DNA of 27,460 nt, taken from assembly GCA_964444555.1 (NCBI GenBank), contig CAYUHC010000010.1, positions 1 to 27,460 of the forward strand, read 5' to 3'. Under the pieces are notes generated by a model. That model was not told where the DNA came from and did no database searches. It worked only from the letters and a program-made list of their open reading frames with translations. Position numbers and translations under genes: made by a program. The DNA comes from CAYUHC01 sp964444555 (GTDB taxonomy: Bacteria > Patescibacteriota > Minisyncoccia > Phycocordibacterales > JACOZG01). Of the stretch, positions 1 to 7,756 are shown piece by piece (positions within the stretch are counted from its first letter, which is position 1; each line of letters starts with the position of its first letter).

Positions 1-2
1 CG

Positions 3-1223
3 GATGCGGCATTAGTTTCAGCGGAGGGGGCTATCAAGGCTGGACAAGGACGAGCTCGGGTGACTTATCGTTTGCGGGACTGGGTGTTTTCGCGTCAGCG
101 TTATTGGGGCGAGCCCATTCCGATGATCCACTGCGCCAAATGTGGCGCGGTACCAGTGCCGGAAAAAGATTTGCCCGTGCGCTTGCCGGAAGTGGAGCGT
201 TACGAGCCGACGGGCACGGGCGAGTCGCCGCTGGCGGCGATCGCGGACTGGGTCAACACGACTTGTCCGACTTGCGGCGGTCCGGCTAAGCGCGAGACCA
301 ATACCATGCCGCAGTGGGCTGGTTCGAGCTGGTATTATTTGCGCTACCTCGATCCTAAAAATAATGACACGCTTGTTGATCCGGCGCGTGAGAAGTACTG
401 GTCGCCGGTTGATGTCTACGTTGGTGGCGCGGAGCACGCCACTCGTCATTTAATTTACGCGCGCTTCTGGCATAAGTTTTTACACGACCTCGGCGTGGTG
501 AGTGGACCAGAACCCTTTTTACGCCTCGAGCACGTTGGTTTGATCTTGGCTGAGGATGGCCGCAAGATGAGTAAGCGTTTTGGTAACGTCATTAATCCCG
601 ACGAAATTGTGGAGCGTTATGGCGCCGACACCTTGCGACTTTACGAAATGTTTTTGGGCCCATTCAATCAGGCGGTGGCCTGGAGTACCGAAAGTATTAT
701 TGGTCCGCGACGCTTTTTGGAGCGGGTGTGGCGCCTGGCAGGCAAGATTGATCAGGGGGGAGAGGTGCCGCGCTGGCCAGAGCTTAATCGCGCCACCGAG
801 AAGGTGGGGGCCGATATCGCGGCTTTCAAATTTAACACCGCGATCTCCACTTTAATGATCGCGGTGAGTGGCCTTGAGTCTCTGCCGGTTGTCGCGCGGG
901 CGGATTTTGAGACCCTGCTTAAGCTGTTGGCGCCTTTCGCCCCGCATCTGACAGAAGAGTTGTGGCAGAGTTTGGGCCACTCTGACTCTATTCATCGCTC
1001 GACTTGGCCACTGGCCGAGGCAGGCGAGTGGCAGGCACGCGCCAAGATTGTCGTCCAGGTTAATGGGGTCAAGCGAGGCGAATTAGAGCTCTCTAGCGGT
1101 GATCATGAAGAGGTGGTGGCCACCCAAGCCCAGGCCTTACCGGAGGTGGCCAAGTGGCTGGCAGGCCAGGCGATCAAGCGGACGGTCTTTAAGCCGGGTC
1201 GTTTAATCAACTTTGTGGTCTAA
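3..1223 (+). CDS. leuS: Leucyl-tRNA synthetase, C-terminal part (5' end outside window)
   Basis: This class I aminoacyl-tRNA synthetase charges tRNA-Leu in the cytoplasm. The frame is open to the window edge and conserved LeuRS sequence is already running there, so the GTG at 60 is internal and not a start. Visible parts are the YRLRDWVFSRQRYWGEPIP block after the editing insertion, two CxxC pairs (CAKC and CPTC) of a zinc-binding insert, the tryptophan-rich TMPQWAGSSWYYLRYLDP segment, the signature loop DGRKMSKRFGNVINPDE (KMSKR form), the anticodon-binding helical domain, and the small C-terminal domain with VVQVNGVKRGELE ending LINFVV. About 406 residues are present; the nucleotide-binding HIGH region and most of the editing domain lie upstream of the window. 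It ends 54 bases before the next gene. Identity is very secure. Confidence 0.98.
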   Translation, partial: DAALVSAEGAIKAGQGRARVTYRLRDWVFSRQRYWGEPIPMIHCAKCGAVPVPEKDLPVRLPEVERYEPTGTGESPLAAIADWVNTTCPTCGGPAKRETNTMPQWAGSSWYYLRYLDPKNNDTLVDPAREKYWSPVDVYVGGAEHATRHLIYARFWHKFLHDLGVVSGPEPFLRLEHVGLILAEDGRKMSKRFGNVINPDEIVERYGADTLRLYEMFLGPFNQAVAWSTESIIGPRRFLERVWRLAGKIDQGGEVPRWPELNRATEKVGADIAAFKFNTAISTLMIAVSGLESLPVVARADFETLLKLLAPFAPHLTEELWQSLGHSDSIHRSTWPLAEAGEWQARAKIVVQVNGVKRGELELSSGDHEEVVATQAQALPEVAKWLAGQAIKRTVFKPGRLINFVV

Positions 1224-1226
1224 TTC

Positions 1227-1255
1227 TTGACTGTTTATCCGGTGTATGATACAAA
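1227..1255 (+). promoter_or_regulatory. Putative sigma-A-type promoter of the sigma4-HARE gene
   Basis: TTGACT (1227-1232) is followed after 17 bases by TACAAA (1250-1255), just after the leuS stop. A better -10 match, TATGAT with an upstream TG (1243-1250), overlaps it but sits only 12 bases from the -35. Either gives a leader of roughly 16-21 bases. The exact -10 is uncertain. Confidence 0.45.
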
Positions 1256-1277
1256 TAACTCAATAAATTAAACCAAT

Positions 1278-2312
1278 ATGGTCAAAGAGGTAATCACATT
1301 TAAGCCGAAAAAGGTGGTCAAGGAGTTATTGGCTGGTGTCCCTGAGCGGGCCCGGCATATTATTACGCTTCGTTACGGTCTGGAGGATTCCGAGCGGATG
1401 ACGCTTGAGGCCATCGGCAAAATCTATTCGATTACCCGCGAGCGCGTGCGCCAAATCGAAGACTTTACGCTCAAGTCAATCAAAAAGTCTGGCGTAGTGG
1501 AGAGTCGCCGAGACGTTTTTCGCGAATTGGAGTTAGCGATGGAGGAGTACGGCGGCATTGTGCACGAGCGCGAATTTTTAGAATACGTTTCGCCTAAAGA
1601 CGAGGTCGTGCAAAATATTATCCACTTTTTGCTCGTGCTCGGTGACGCCTTCGACAAGCTTAAGGAGGACGAAGCTTTTCATCATCGTTGGACGACGGAT
1701 CGCGAATTGGCTCACGCCATTCACGAGTCGCTCAAGAATTTGTGCGTTCAGATTTCAGACAATGATCTCTTAACAGAGGAGGAGTTGTTGGCGATTTTCA
1801 AAAAGAATTTGGCCGCTAAGGTGGAGGTCCCTCGCGCTGAAAAGCACGGTCGCCGCTGGTTGCAATTGTCTAAGGAGGTTGGTCAGAGCCCGATTGGTGA
1901 GTGGGGTTTGACGAGCTCGCCTAACGTTAAGGTGCGTGGCATCCGCGATTACGCTTACTTAATTATGCGCAAGCATGGTTCACCAATGCACTTTACCGAA
2001 GTGGCCAAGGCGATCGAGACGACTTTTAAGAAAAAGGCTAATCCGGCCACTTGTCACAATGAGTTGATCAAGGATGAGCGCTTTGTCTTGGTGGGACGCG
2101 GCATCTACGCGCTCGCCGAATGGGGTTATGCCAAGGGCGTGGTGCGTGACGTGATCCGCGCCGTGCTTAAGGCGAACGGCCCACTCACCAAAGACGAAAT
2201 CTTAGAGAAGGTTCTCAAAGAGCGTTACGTTAAGGAGAACACCATCGTCGTCAATCTCAAAAATCCTAAATACTTTAAGCACGACAAGGCGGGACGTTAC
2301 TCGACGGTTTAG
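1278..2312 (+). CDS. Sigma-70 region-4-like / HARE-HTH fusion protein
   Basis: This is a probable transcription-associated DNA-binding protein of 344 residues. Residues ~18-70 read as sigma-70 region 4: the LRYGL motif, then TLEAIGKIYSITRERVRQIE, the helix-turn-helix that contacts -35 elements. Residues ~222-283 match a HARE-HTH domain (the fold of the RNA polymerase delta subunit RpoE), with DYAYLIMRKHGSPMHFTEVA and VGRGIYALAEWG. A last winged-helix-like segment runs to the C-terminus. The middle is charged and helical. There is no sigma region 2 or 3, so it should not recognise a -10 or melt DNA by itself; family knowledge suggests a polymerase-bound accessory factor or a chromatin-like regulator. 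No Shine-Dalgarno site precedes the ATG. The domain calls are firm; the role is inferred. Confidence 0.85.
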   Translation: MVKEVITFKPKKVVKELLAGVPERARHIITLRYGLEDSERMTLEAIGKIYSITRERVRQIEDFTLKSIKKSGVVESRRDVFRELELAMEEYGGIVHEREFLEYVSPKDEVVQNIIHFLLVLGDAFDKLKEDEAFHHRWTTDRELAHAIHESLKNLCVQISDNDLLTEEELLAIFKKNLAAKVEVPRAEKHGRRWLQLSKEVGQSPIGEWGLTSSPNVKVRGIRDYAYLIMRKHGSPMHFTEVAKAIETTFKKKANPATCHNELIKDERFVLVGRGIYALAEWGYAKGVVRDVIRAVLKANGPLTKDEILEKVLKERYVKENTIVVNLKNPKYFKHDKAGRYSTV

Positions 2313-2344
2313 TTTGGGGCTGGTCAGTTGGGGTAGTTCTTTAT

Positions 2345-2350
2345 TATAAT
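2345..2350 (+). promoter_or_regulatory. -10 element giving a leaderless transcript
   Basis: A perfect TATAAT ends eight bases before the ATG at 2359, so the expected transcription start falls on or next to the start codon. No convincing -35 is seen 16-18 bases upstream. Confidence 0.45.
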
Positions 2351-2358
2351 AAAGTTAA

Positions 2359-3615
2359 ATGGACTGGAGTCTCTTTTGGTCGGCGTCACTTGGCTACTTG
2401 TTTGGAGTAATCCTTAAGAGTGCCGTCGTCTGGTTGCCACTAACCTTGGCTTATTTATGGTGGGTTCTGCGTTTGGATGCTTTGCGGATCAAGACGATTA
2501 CCAGCCAAAAGCCTGTGCTGTTGGAAGTTAAGTTGCCCAAAGAGATTTTTAAATCGCCGCAAGCAATGGAGTTGGTGATCACCTCGCTCTCGTTTAGCGG
2601 CGCCGCCACTTATTTAGAAACTTATCTCAAGGGCAAGATCAAGCCATGGTCGTCCTTGGAGATTGTTTCGATTGGTGGGGACGTTAAGTTTTATTTTTGG
2701 CTCCAGGATCCGGGCAAAAAAAATACGGTGGAGTCTCAGATTTACGCTCAGTACCCCGGGGTGGAGGTCCGCGAGGTGCCGGATTACACGCTCGAAGCGT
2801 ATGATCCTGAAAAATATAATATGTGGGCCGGGCACTTTAAACTCTCTAGCGATAACGTTCTGCCGATCAAAACTTATGTTGATTATGGTTTAGATAAAAA
2901 TCCGAAGGAGGAGCACAAAGTTGATCCAATTACGGTAATGCTTGAGTACTTGGGCTCGCTTAGGCCCGGCGAGCAATGTTGGATCCAGATTTTGATCCAG
3001 GCTCACGGCAAGGAGGGACTTAAGGATGGTCGATTGTACGAAAAGGCGAGTTGGGTTAAGGCGGGAGAAAAAAAGATTGAGGAGATTATGAAAAAGGCAA
3101 CGCCCCCCGATAGTAAGGGGCCACCCAACCTCACGCCCGGTCAGGTCGAAATCATTAAGGCCATCGAGCGCGACATCAGTAAGATTCCTTTTGAGACGAT
3201 GGTCCGCGGTTTGTATATTGCCACCAAGGAGGCCTTTAATCCTTCTAATATTGGTGGGATGATCGGGACCTTTCGGCAATACAACGCCGCCAATCTAAAT
3301 GGTTTTAAAATTGGTTGGAACAGTGATCACAAGGCGCTTGGTAAGGACTTGGTGACCTTGTTTGGTTTTATTCCGTGGTTCAACAACCACATGACCAAGC
3401 GCAAACTCAAGCAAGAGCGGGCGCTCTTTGATGCCTATCGCAAGCGTTCTTTTTTTTACTGGCCTTACGCTGGTTTGGGTAATGATCAATCATTTATTAT
3501 GAATACCGAGGAGTTGGCGACGATCTTCCACTTCCCAGGTCAAGTGGCCGGGACGCCGACTTTGGGCAAAATTGAGTCTAAGCGCGCCGAGCCGCCAGTT
3601 AATCTGCCTATTTAG
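2359..3615 (+). CDS. Membrane-anchored conserved hypothetical protein
   Basis: This 418-residue protein has one or two N-terminal hydrophobic segments (residues ~9-37, rich in W, L and V) followed by a long soluble part, presumably cytoplasmic. I do not recognise a named family. The soluble part has mixed alpha/beta character, with segments such as PWSSLEIVSIGGDVKFYFWL and YPGVEVREVPDYTLEAYDPE, and a later basic stretch near NNHMTKRKLKQERALFDAYRKR. From memory, similar N-terminally anchored proteins recur in Patescibacteria, sometimes near secretion or pilus ATPases, but no such ATPase is in this window. Its stop overlaps the possible GTG start of mltG, so the two are probably co-transcribed and may act together at the envelope. 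The start is an ATG with no Shine-Dalgarno site directly behind a TATAAT. Confidence 0.8.
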   Translation: MDWSLFWSASLGYLFGVILKSAVVWLPLTLAYLWWVLRLDALRIKTITSQKPVLLEVKLPKEIFKSPQAMELVITSLSFSGAATYLETYLKGKIKPWSSLEIVSIGGDVKFYFWLQDPGKKNTVESQIYAQYPGVEVREVPDYTLEAYDPEKYNMWAGHFKLSSDNVLPIKTYVDYGLDKNPKEEHKVDPITVMLEYLGSLRPGEQCWIQILIQAHGKEGLKDGRLYEKASWVKAGEKKIEEIMKKATPPDSKGPPNLTPGQVEIIKAIERDISKIPFETMVRGLYIATKEAFNPSNIGGMIGTFRQYNAANLNGFKIGWNSDHKALGKDLVTLFGFIPWFNNHMTKRKLKQERALFDAYRKRSFFYWPYAGLGNDQSFIMNTEELATIFHFPGQVAGTPTLGKIESKRAEPPVNLPI

Positions 3616-3617
3616 TG

Positions 3618-4502
3618 ATGATGTTGGGACGTTTTTTCTGGTGGCTGGTGGCGGTGGCAATTTTGGCGTTAGGGACGATCGCGTTGATTGCTATTTTGCC
3701 ACCGGCCCATTTTCCCGTTAACCAGATTGTGGCGGTCGCGCCCGGGAGTACCGTTATTGATTTGGCTAAGGAGCTTCGCGAGCGAGGAGTGGTGAGGAGC
3801 GCGCGCGTCTATTCTTATCTGGCGCGACACTTTCGGGCGGGCGAACTTAAGGCCGGGTATTACGAATTTGAGCGTCCTTTGCCCGTCTTTGCGGTGGTGG
3901 AACGTCTCAATCAGGGAATTTTTACTTTCTCACCCGTCAAAATTACGATTCCCGAGGGTTGGAGCAATGAGAAAATTGCCGTGCGTCTAGCGGAACGTTT
4001 GAGCGGTTTTGATGAAGTAGAATTTTTGCGTTTAGCCGAACCTTGGTCGGGCCAACTTTTTCCCGATACTTATTTTTTCCCGCCTCATACTGACCCTGCC
4101 ACGGCTATCGCTATTTTGCAGTCTCAGTTTAAAAATCAAATTGCCGACTTGTTGCCGAAAATCGAAGCCGCTGGCCGGACCTTGCCCGAGGTGCTCGGGC
4201 TCGCGGCGTTAATTGAGGGCGAAGTGCCCGAGATTGAAGATCGCCGTCTGGTGGCGGGTATTTTGTGGAAGCGATACGACAGCGATCACTTGCTCCAGGT
4301 GGATGTAGCTACCAGCACTTACGAAACTTTGGGTCTACCGACTCGCCCCATCGCCAATCCGGGTCTGGAGGCCATCCGGGCCACGCTCGAAGTTACTGAT
4401 TCGCCTTTTTGGTTTTATCTCTCTGATGAGGATGGGGTGACGCGCTACGCCAAAACTTACGCCGAGCATCAAGCTAATATTGCTAAGTATTTGCGAGACT
4501 AA
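3618..4502 (+). CDS. mltG: Endolytic murein transglycosylase MltG
   Basis: This YceG-family enzyme cleaves nascent peptidoglycan strands at the outer face of the membrane and sets glycan length. A single N-terminal membrane helix (~residues 6-28) precedes a LysM-like region (VAPGSTVIDLAKELRERGVV) and the catalytic domain, which has PEGWSNEKIA, LFPDTYFFP, the catalytic-glutamate segment AALIEGEVPE, and the C-terminal block STYETLGLPTRPIANPGLEA. At ~294 residues it is a little shorter than the usual ~340. GTG 3615, ATG 3618 and ATG 3621 are all possible starts and none has a Shine-Dalgarno site; I chose the first ATG. It follows the membrane-anchored unknown protein with essentially no gap, which suggests translational coupling. 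Identity is secure. Confidence 0.95.
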   Translation: MMLGRFFWWLVAVAILALGTIALIAILPPAHFPVNQIVAVAPGSTVIDLAKELRERGVVRSARVYSYLARHFRAGELKAGYYEFERPLPVFAVVERLNQGIFTFSPVKITIPEGWSNEKIAVRLAERLSGFDEVEFLRLAEPWSGQLFPDTYFFPPHTDPATAIAILQSQFKNQIADLLPKIEAAGRTLPEVLGLAALIEGEVPEIEDRRLVAGILWKRYDSDHLLQVDVATSTYETLGLPTRPIANPGLEAIRATLEVTDSPFWFYLSDEDGVTRYAKTYAEHQANIAKYLRD

Positions 4503-4519
4503 GGGTCGCGCCGTATAAT
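4491..4519 (+). promoter_or_regulatory. Promoter of the DnaQ-like exonuclease gene (leaderless)
   Basis: TTGCGA (4491-4496), 17 bases, TATAAT (4514-4519). The -35 lies inside the end of mltG. The ATG at 4529 is only nine bases past the -10, so the mRNA should have a 0-3 base leader. Confidence 0.6.
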
Positions 4520-4528
4520 TGGTGATCT

Positions 4529-5083
4529 ATGAAAAAACATAACCTGGCTTTTATTGACGTCGAGACCACCGGACTAGATCCTGAGCGTCACGAGATAATC
4601 GAAATTGGTTGCATTGTGGCTAAGCAAGTTCCGAGCAGTAGTGGTCGCGGCGCCACGCTCGAGATTTTAGAAGAATTTGAAAGCAAGGTTAAACCGGAAC
4701 ATTTAGAAACCGCCGAGCCCGAGGCGCTCCGCGTTAACGGCTACAATAGTGGTGATTGGCTCTTTGCGCCCGATCTGACTCAGGTGATGAAGACCGTGGC
4801 CGAAATTACGCCTGGCGCCAACATCATCGGGCAGAATGTTTTTTTTGACTGGCAATTTGTGGACCGCGCCTTTAAGAAAACTGGAGTCCAAAATCGGATG
4901 CACTATCATCGTCTTGATCTAATGTCGATGGTTTTTGCTAAGTGCTATCACGACGAACGGCTCCAGCGTTTTAATCTTGGATCACTGTGCGAATATTTTG
5001 GCGTCAAAAATGATGCCGCTCACACCGCCTTAGCCGATATCCGCGCGACGGTAGAAGTTTACAAAAAGTTGCTCGAGATCTAA
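4529..5083 (+). CDS. DnaQ-like 3'-5' exonuclease (DEDDh family)
   Basis: This 184-residue single-domain nuclease hydrolyses nucleotides from 3' ends using two metal ions. The DEDDh residues are all visible: D10 and E12 in FIDVETTGLDPE, D107 in GQNVFFDWQF, and H165 with D170 in HTALADIRAT. The length fits a stand-alone proofreading-type or oligonucleotide-trimming exonuclease with no extra domain, so it could be a DNA polymerase III epsilon-like subunit or an RNase T-like enzyme; the sequence alone does not decide. It sits 26 bases after mltG under its own promoter and ends seven bases before the convergent ZIP transporter gene. There is no Shine-Dalgarno site. Confidence 0.9.
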   Translation: MKKHNLAFIDVETTGLDPERHEIIEIGCIVAKQVPSSSGRGATLEILEEFESKVKPEHLETAEPEALRVNGYNSGDWLFAPDLTQVMKTVAEITPGANIIGQNVFFDWQFVDRAFKKTGVQNRMHYHRLDLMSMVFAKCYHDERLQRFNLGSLCEYFGVKNDAAHTALADIRATVEVYKKLLEI

Positions 5084-5089
5084 CAGTTG

Positions 5090-5854
5090 TTATTCGAGCC
5101 AGAGCAGGAGATACATCAGGCCGATCCCGAGGATAAAGGCGACGGCTTGGATTAAACTTTTTTTGAGATCGCGAGTCTTGTGCAGTTCTGGCACCAGGTC
5201 AGAGCCGGCGATGTAGAGGAAGGAGCCGGCCGCCAGTGGCAGTAGAATGGATTGTACGGCTACTAATTGCGTACCGAGGGCAAAGACTAAGAGCGCGCCC
5301 AAAACAGCGGCTAGGGCGGAAAGGAGATTAAACCACAGCGCCTGACGCTTGCTGTAACCGGCGTGCAGGAGAATGCCGAAGTCGCCGATCTCTTGAGGGA
5401 TCTCGTGGAGAATGACGGCAAGCGTGGTGGCTAGGCCGAGCGGGATGCTAGCCAAAAAGCTGGCCGCAATCGCGATGCCATCCAGAAAGTTGTGCAGACC
5501 GTCGGCGACCAAGTTTATTTTCCCCAGCGGATGGATGTGGCTGTGATCGCAGTCCGGACAAGAATCGAGCTCGTGATGGTGATCCCAATGGAGAAATTTT
5601 TCGAGCGCGAACAGAACGATGATCCCGACCAAAATCCAGAGGGCGGCTGTCGTTGGCTCGGCGGCGCTTTCAAAAATTTCGGGGATGAGGTGGAGAAGGG
5701 CATCGCCAAAGAGCGAGCCGGCGGCGAGAGCCACTAGAGCGAAGATGCCGCGACGCAGAAGTTTTTCGTTAATCGAGAGAGTGAGGATCCCGACGAGCGA
5801 AATGGCGCTGACGGCCAGGACGCTGGCGATGGTGCCGGTAAAGGGGGTGAGCAT
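5090..5854 (-). CDS. ZIP-family divalent metal transporter
   Basis: This integral membrane carrier probably imports Zn(2+), Fe(2+) or Mn(2+). About eight hydrophobic helices are visible in 254 residues. The ZIP signatures are HNFLDG (residues ~121-126, TM4) and HEIPQEIGDF (~150-159, TM5), which form the binuclear metal site. A long His/Asp/Cys-rich loop at residues ~89-108 (HWDHHHELDSCPDCDHSHIH) precedes TM4 and is typical of a cytosolic metal-sensing or delivery loop. The frame can be extended upstream to 5890, but the promoter at 5890-5862 lies inside that extension, so the ATG at 5854 is the start. It converges on the exonuclease gene and diverges from the two-TM protein gene. Metal specificity cannot be read from sequence. 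Confidence 0.93.
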   Translation of the reverse strand: MLTPFTGTIASVLAVSAISLVGILTLSINEKLLRRGIFALVALAAGSLFGDALLHLIPEIFESAAEPTTAALWILVGIIVLFALEKFLHWDHHHELDSCPDCDHSHIHPLGKINLVADGLHNFLDGIAIAASFLASIPLGLATTLAVILHEIPQEIGDFGILLHAGYSKRQALWFNLLSALAAVLGALLVFALGTQLVAVQSILLPLAAGSFLYIAGSDLVPELHKTRDLKKSLIQAVAFILGIGLMYLLLWLE

Positions 5855-5861
5855 GGATTCC

Positions 5862-5890
5862 AATATATGACATCCTTGCCCTTTTCGCAA
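5862..5890 (-). promoter_or_regulatory. Promoter of the ZIP transporter gene (leaderless)
   Basis: On the minus strand, TTGCGA (5890-5885), 17 bases, then TATATT (5867-5862), with the ATG seven bases further on. It uses the same -35 hexamer and spacing as the exonuclease promoter at 4491. This fixes the start codon at 5854. Confidence 0.6.
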
Positions 5891-5904
5891 ATTACTGGCA
5901 TAGT
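5876..5904 (+). promoter_or_regulatory. Putative divergent promoter of the two-TM protein gene
   Basis: TTGCCC (5876-5881), 17 bases, CATAGT (5899-5904) preceded by TGG. It interleaves with the oppositely oriented ZIP promoter. It predicts a ~54-base leader ending in a strong Shine-Dalgarno site. Confidence 0.4.
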
Positions 5905-5964
5905 CTGATTAGAGTTTTTGGGTTAATCGCGGTGAGCACTTCAACAATTTAAGGAGGCTTGGCG

Positions 5965-6594
5965 ATGGGGTTGGTCAAGATGTTGTACAGTGGCGAGGAT
6001 GTGGTGATCCCCATCTTTGACCACTGGCTGCGTCGGTACTTGGGCGAGAACTTACCCCCAAGCGAGTGGCGAAATCGGTATCTGGAACTGGCGGCAGCTC
6101 GAAACATCAAGCGCGGTTACTACGCGCTGGCCGTGGCGGTGCTGTTGATCGGCTTCTGTTGTGGGTGCTTCGGCAAGTCGCCAATGATCTGGTGGCTGTG
6201 GTCAGAGCTTGGGCTGGTCATGATTCTGGCGTTGACGGGCCTGTTCTGCGGCAAGTTCTTTTTCGCCGAGAAATTCTTTTACCGAGACTACCAACAGCTC
6301 AAGGAGTTGATTCCCGGCAAAGAGCTCTGCCGTCTCGAAGTGGAAGAGGTTCGCCAGCTGGCCCAGGAAGGACTCCGAGCGCTCTTGTTTCGGTGTCACT
6401 CTGTTCTTGGAGAAGATCCTGCTCTTAAGAATTCAGAGACGCGCCCTCTGTGTCGTGATTATGGCCAAAAAAAGGAGGTCTTGATTCGGTTTGGATTATG
6501 GAATGTTTTCGGTGACGAGCAAAAGTCGGGCTTTCCGGCGGTCATCGGTATTCCAATCACCGGCGTTCAGACGGTTCCCATTCCCGAGGGCTGA
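5965..6594 (+). CDS. Unknown two-transmembrane protein
   Basis: I do not recognise this family. The 209-residue protein has a soluble N-terminus (~50 residues), two adjacent membrane helices at ~51-69 (with a Cys-rich FCCGCFG end) and ~75-97, and a soluble C-terminal half with a charged helix (ELCRLEVEEVRQLAQEG). Both soluble parts would lie on the same side of the membrane. The start is set by a strong AAGGAGG at 5951-5957, seven bases before the ATG at 5965; an in-frame TTG at 5959 is too close to it. Codon choice leans towards CTG, CAG and GGC, unlike the TTG/TTA-rich neighbours. It appears to be a stand-alone unit with its own promoter and a strong hairpin downstream. Separate acquisition is possible. 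Confidence 0.75.
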   Translation: MGLVKMLYSGEDVVIPIFDHWLRRYLGENLPPSEWRNRYLELAAARNIKRGYYALAVAVLLIGFCCGCFGKSPMIWWLWSELGLVMILALTGLFCGKFFFAEKFFYRDYQQLKELIPGKELCRLEVEEVRQLAQEGLRALLFRCHSVLGEDPALKNSETRPLCRDYGQKKEVLIRFGLWNVFGDEQKSGFPAVIGIPITGVQTVPIPEG

Positions 6595-6598
6595 GTTC

Positions 6599-6637
6599 GG
6601 CCCCCTCGCGCAACATTGCGCGAGGGGGCCATTTTGT
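6599..6637 (+). terminator. Perfect 15-bp hairpin, likely terminator of the two-TM protein gene
   Basis: Bases 6599-6613 are exactly complementary to 6616-6630, leaving a two-base centre, so the whole element is a 32-base interrupted palindrome. It begins four bases after the stop. The following U-run is weak (ATTTTGT). It is G+C-rich and lies 38 bases before mnmA. Confidence 0.6.
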
Positions 6638-6651
6638 GTCTGGCAAAAACG

Positions 6652-6660
6652 TGTTAGCGT
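6652..6660 (+). promoter_or_regulatory. Weak extended -10 before mnmA (leaderless)
   Basis: TGTTAGCGT (extended TGn plus TAGCGT at 6655-6660) ends seven bases before the ATG at 6668. The -35 is poor. Spacing matches the leaderless pattern of neighbouring genes, and the TGTTAG core recurs before alaS and infA. Confidence 0.35.
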
Positions 6661-6667
6661 GAGCGTG

Positions 6668-7705
6668 ATGGCTAGCAAAGGGAAAGTTTTTGTGGGGATG
6701 TCTGGCGGCGTCGACTCTTCGGTTGCGGCGGCGCTTTTACAGCGTGGCGGCTATGAGGTGATTGGCGTTTTTATCCAAGCTTGGGAAATTCCGGGCCGCC
6801 CCTGCACTTGGCGCGCGGAGCGTCGCGACGCGATGCGGGTGGCCGCACGTCTAGGCATCCCGCTTTTAACCCTTGATTTGTCGGCCGAGTATAAGCGCGA
6901 AGTGGTTGATTATATGATCGCGGAATATGCGGCCGGCCGCACGCCTAATCCTGACGTGATGTGCAATCGTCAGATTAAATTTGGTCATTTCTATCAGTGG
7001 GCGCGCGCCGCCGGTGCTGATTACGTAGCGACGGGCCACTATGCTCAAGTCCACGCCGGTCAGCTGGCGCGCGCTGTTGATCCGGCCAAGGATCAGTCTT
7101 ATTTTTTGTGGACGCTTTCGTCTTTAGAATTAGCTCACACGCTTTTTCCCATTGGCGCGTATCGCAAGGACGAGGTGCGCCGCTTGGCCGAACGCTTTGG
7201 CTTGTCGACGGCGGAAAAGAAGGATAGTCAGGGTTTGTGTTTTTTGGGTCAGGTTGATATGGATGCTTTTTTGAAAGAGTTTATTCTGCCAGCGCCGGGC
7301 AAGATTACCACCGAGACGGGGGAGGTGATTGGTGAGCATCAAGGACTTTATTTATTTACGCTTGGTCAACGTCACGGCTTTGCTACTACCGTAACTGGGC
7401 CGTGGTATGTGGTGACGAAAAATTTTTCTACCAACACTTTGGTGGTTTCTAAAACTGTTGAGACTTCTCCCGCGCGGCGAACTAAATTTCCACTTTCGAC
7501 AATAGTTTGGCGCCAGGCGCCGATGGGCCAGCTCACCTGCCAAATTCGTTATCACGGCGAAATAATCCCTTGCCAAATTGAGAACGATAAAGTGGCCATT
7601 TTAGATACCCCTCAACTCGTGGCGCCCGGGCAGTCGCTAGTGATTTACGACGGCGAAGTTTGCCTCGGCGGCGGCGTGGTTGACGACGAATCTGCTTGGG
7701 CGTAA
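6668..7705 (+). CDS. mnmA: tRNA-specific 2-thiouridylase MnmA
   Basis: This enzyme transfers sulfur to C2 of the wobble uridine of tRNA-Lys, -Glu and -Gln, after activating the base with ATP. The PP-loop is at residues ~10-19 (GMSGGVDSSV). The first catalytic cysteine is in the PNPDVMCNRQIKF motif, the second in SQGLCFLGQVD, and the tRNA-recognition block TGHYAQV and the LGQRHGF segment are present. The C-terminal beta-barrel ends near GEVCLGGGVV. The 345-residue length is normal to slightly short. The frame extends upstream to 6491, but that stretch overlaps the previous gene and its hairpin, so ATG 6668 is the start, supported by the -10 seven bases before it. No sulfur-relay partner gene is nearby. 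Confidence 0.97.
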   Translation: MASKGKVFVGMSGGVDSSVAAALLQRGGYEVIGVFIQAWEIPGRPCTWRAERRDAMRVAARLGIPLLTLDLSAEYKREVVDYMIAEYAAGRTPNPDVMCNRQIKFGHFYQWARAAGADYVATGHYAQVHAGQLARAVDPAKDQSYFLWTLSSLELAHTLFPIGAYRKDEVRRLAERFGLSTAEKKDSQGLCFLGQVDMDAFLKEFILPAPGKITTETGEVIGEHQGLYLFTLGQRHGFATTVTGPWYVVTKNFSTNTLVVSKTVETSPARRTKFPLSTIVWRQAPMGQLTCQIRYHGEIIPCQIENDKVAILDTPQLVAPGQSLVIYDGEVCLGGGVVDDESAWA

Positions 7706-7708
7706 GGT
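7680..7708 (+). promoter_or_regulatory. Possible promoter of the CYTH gene
   Basis: TTGACG (7680-7685), 17 bases, TAAGGT (7703-7708), the latter overlapping the mnmA stop. The -10 is weak. It would give a ~42-base leader with a Shine-Dalgarno site. Confidence 0.3.
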
Positions 7709-7756
7709 GTGGCCAGAGTTAACGAGAGAACTTTGGAATCAAAAGGAGGTAAAACA

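Noticed and set aside
60..62. GTG as the start of leuS
   Set aside because: Conserved LeuRS sequence and an open frame continue upstream to the window edge.
6491..6667. N-terminal extension of MnmA by 59 residues
   Set aside because: It overlaps the previous gene and a hairpin; the family's N-terminus and the -10 element support ATG 6668.
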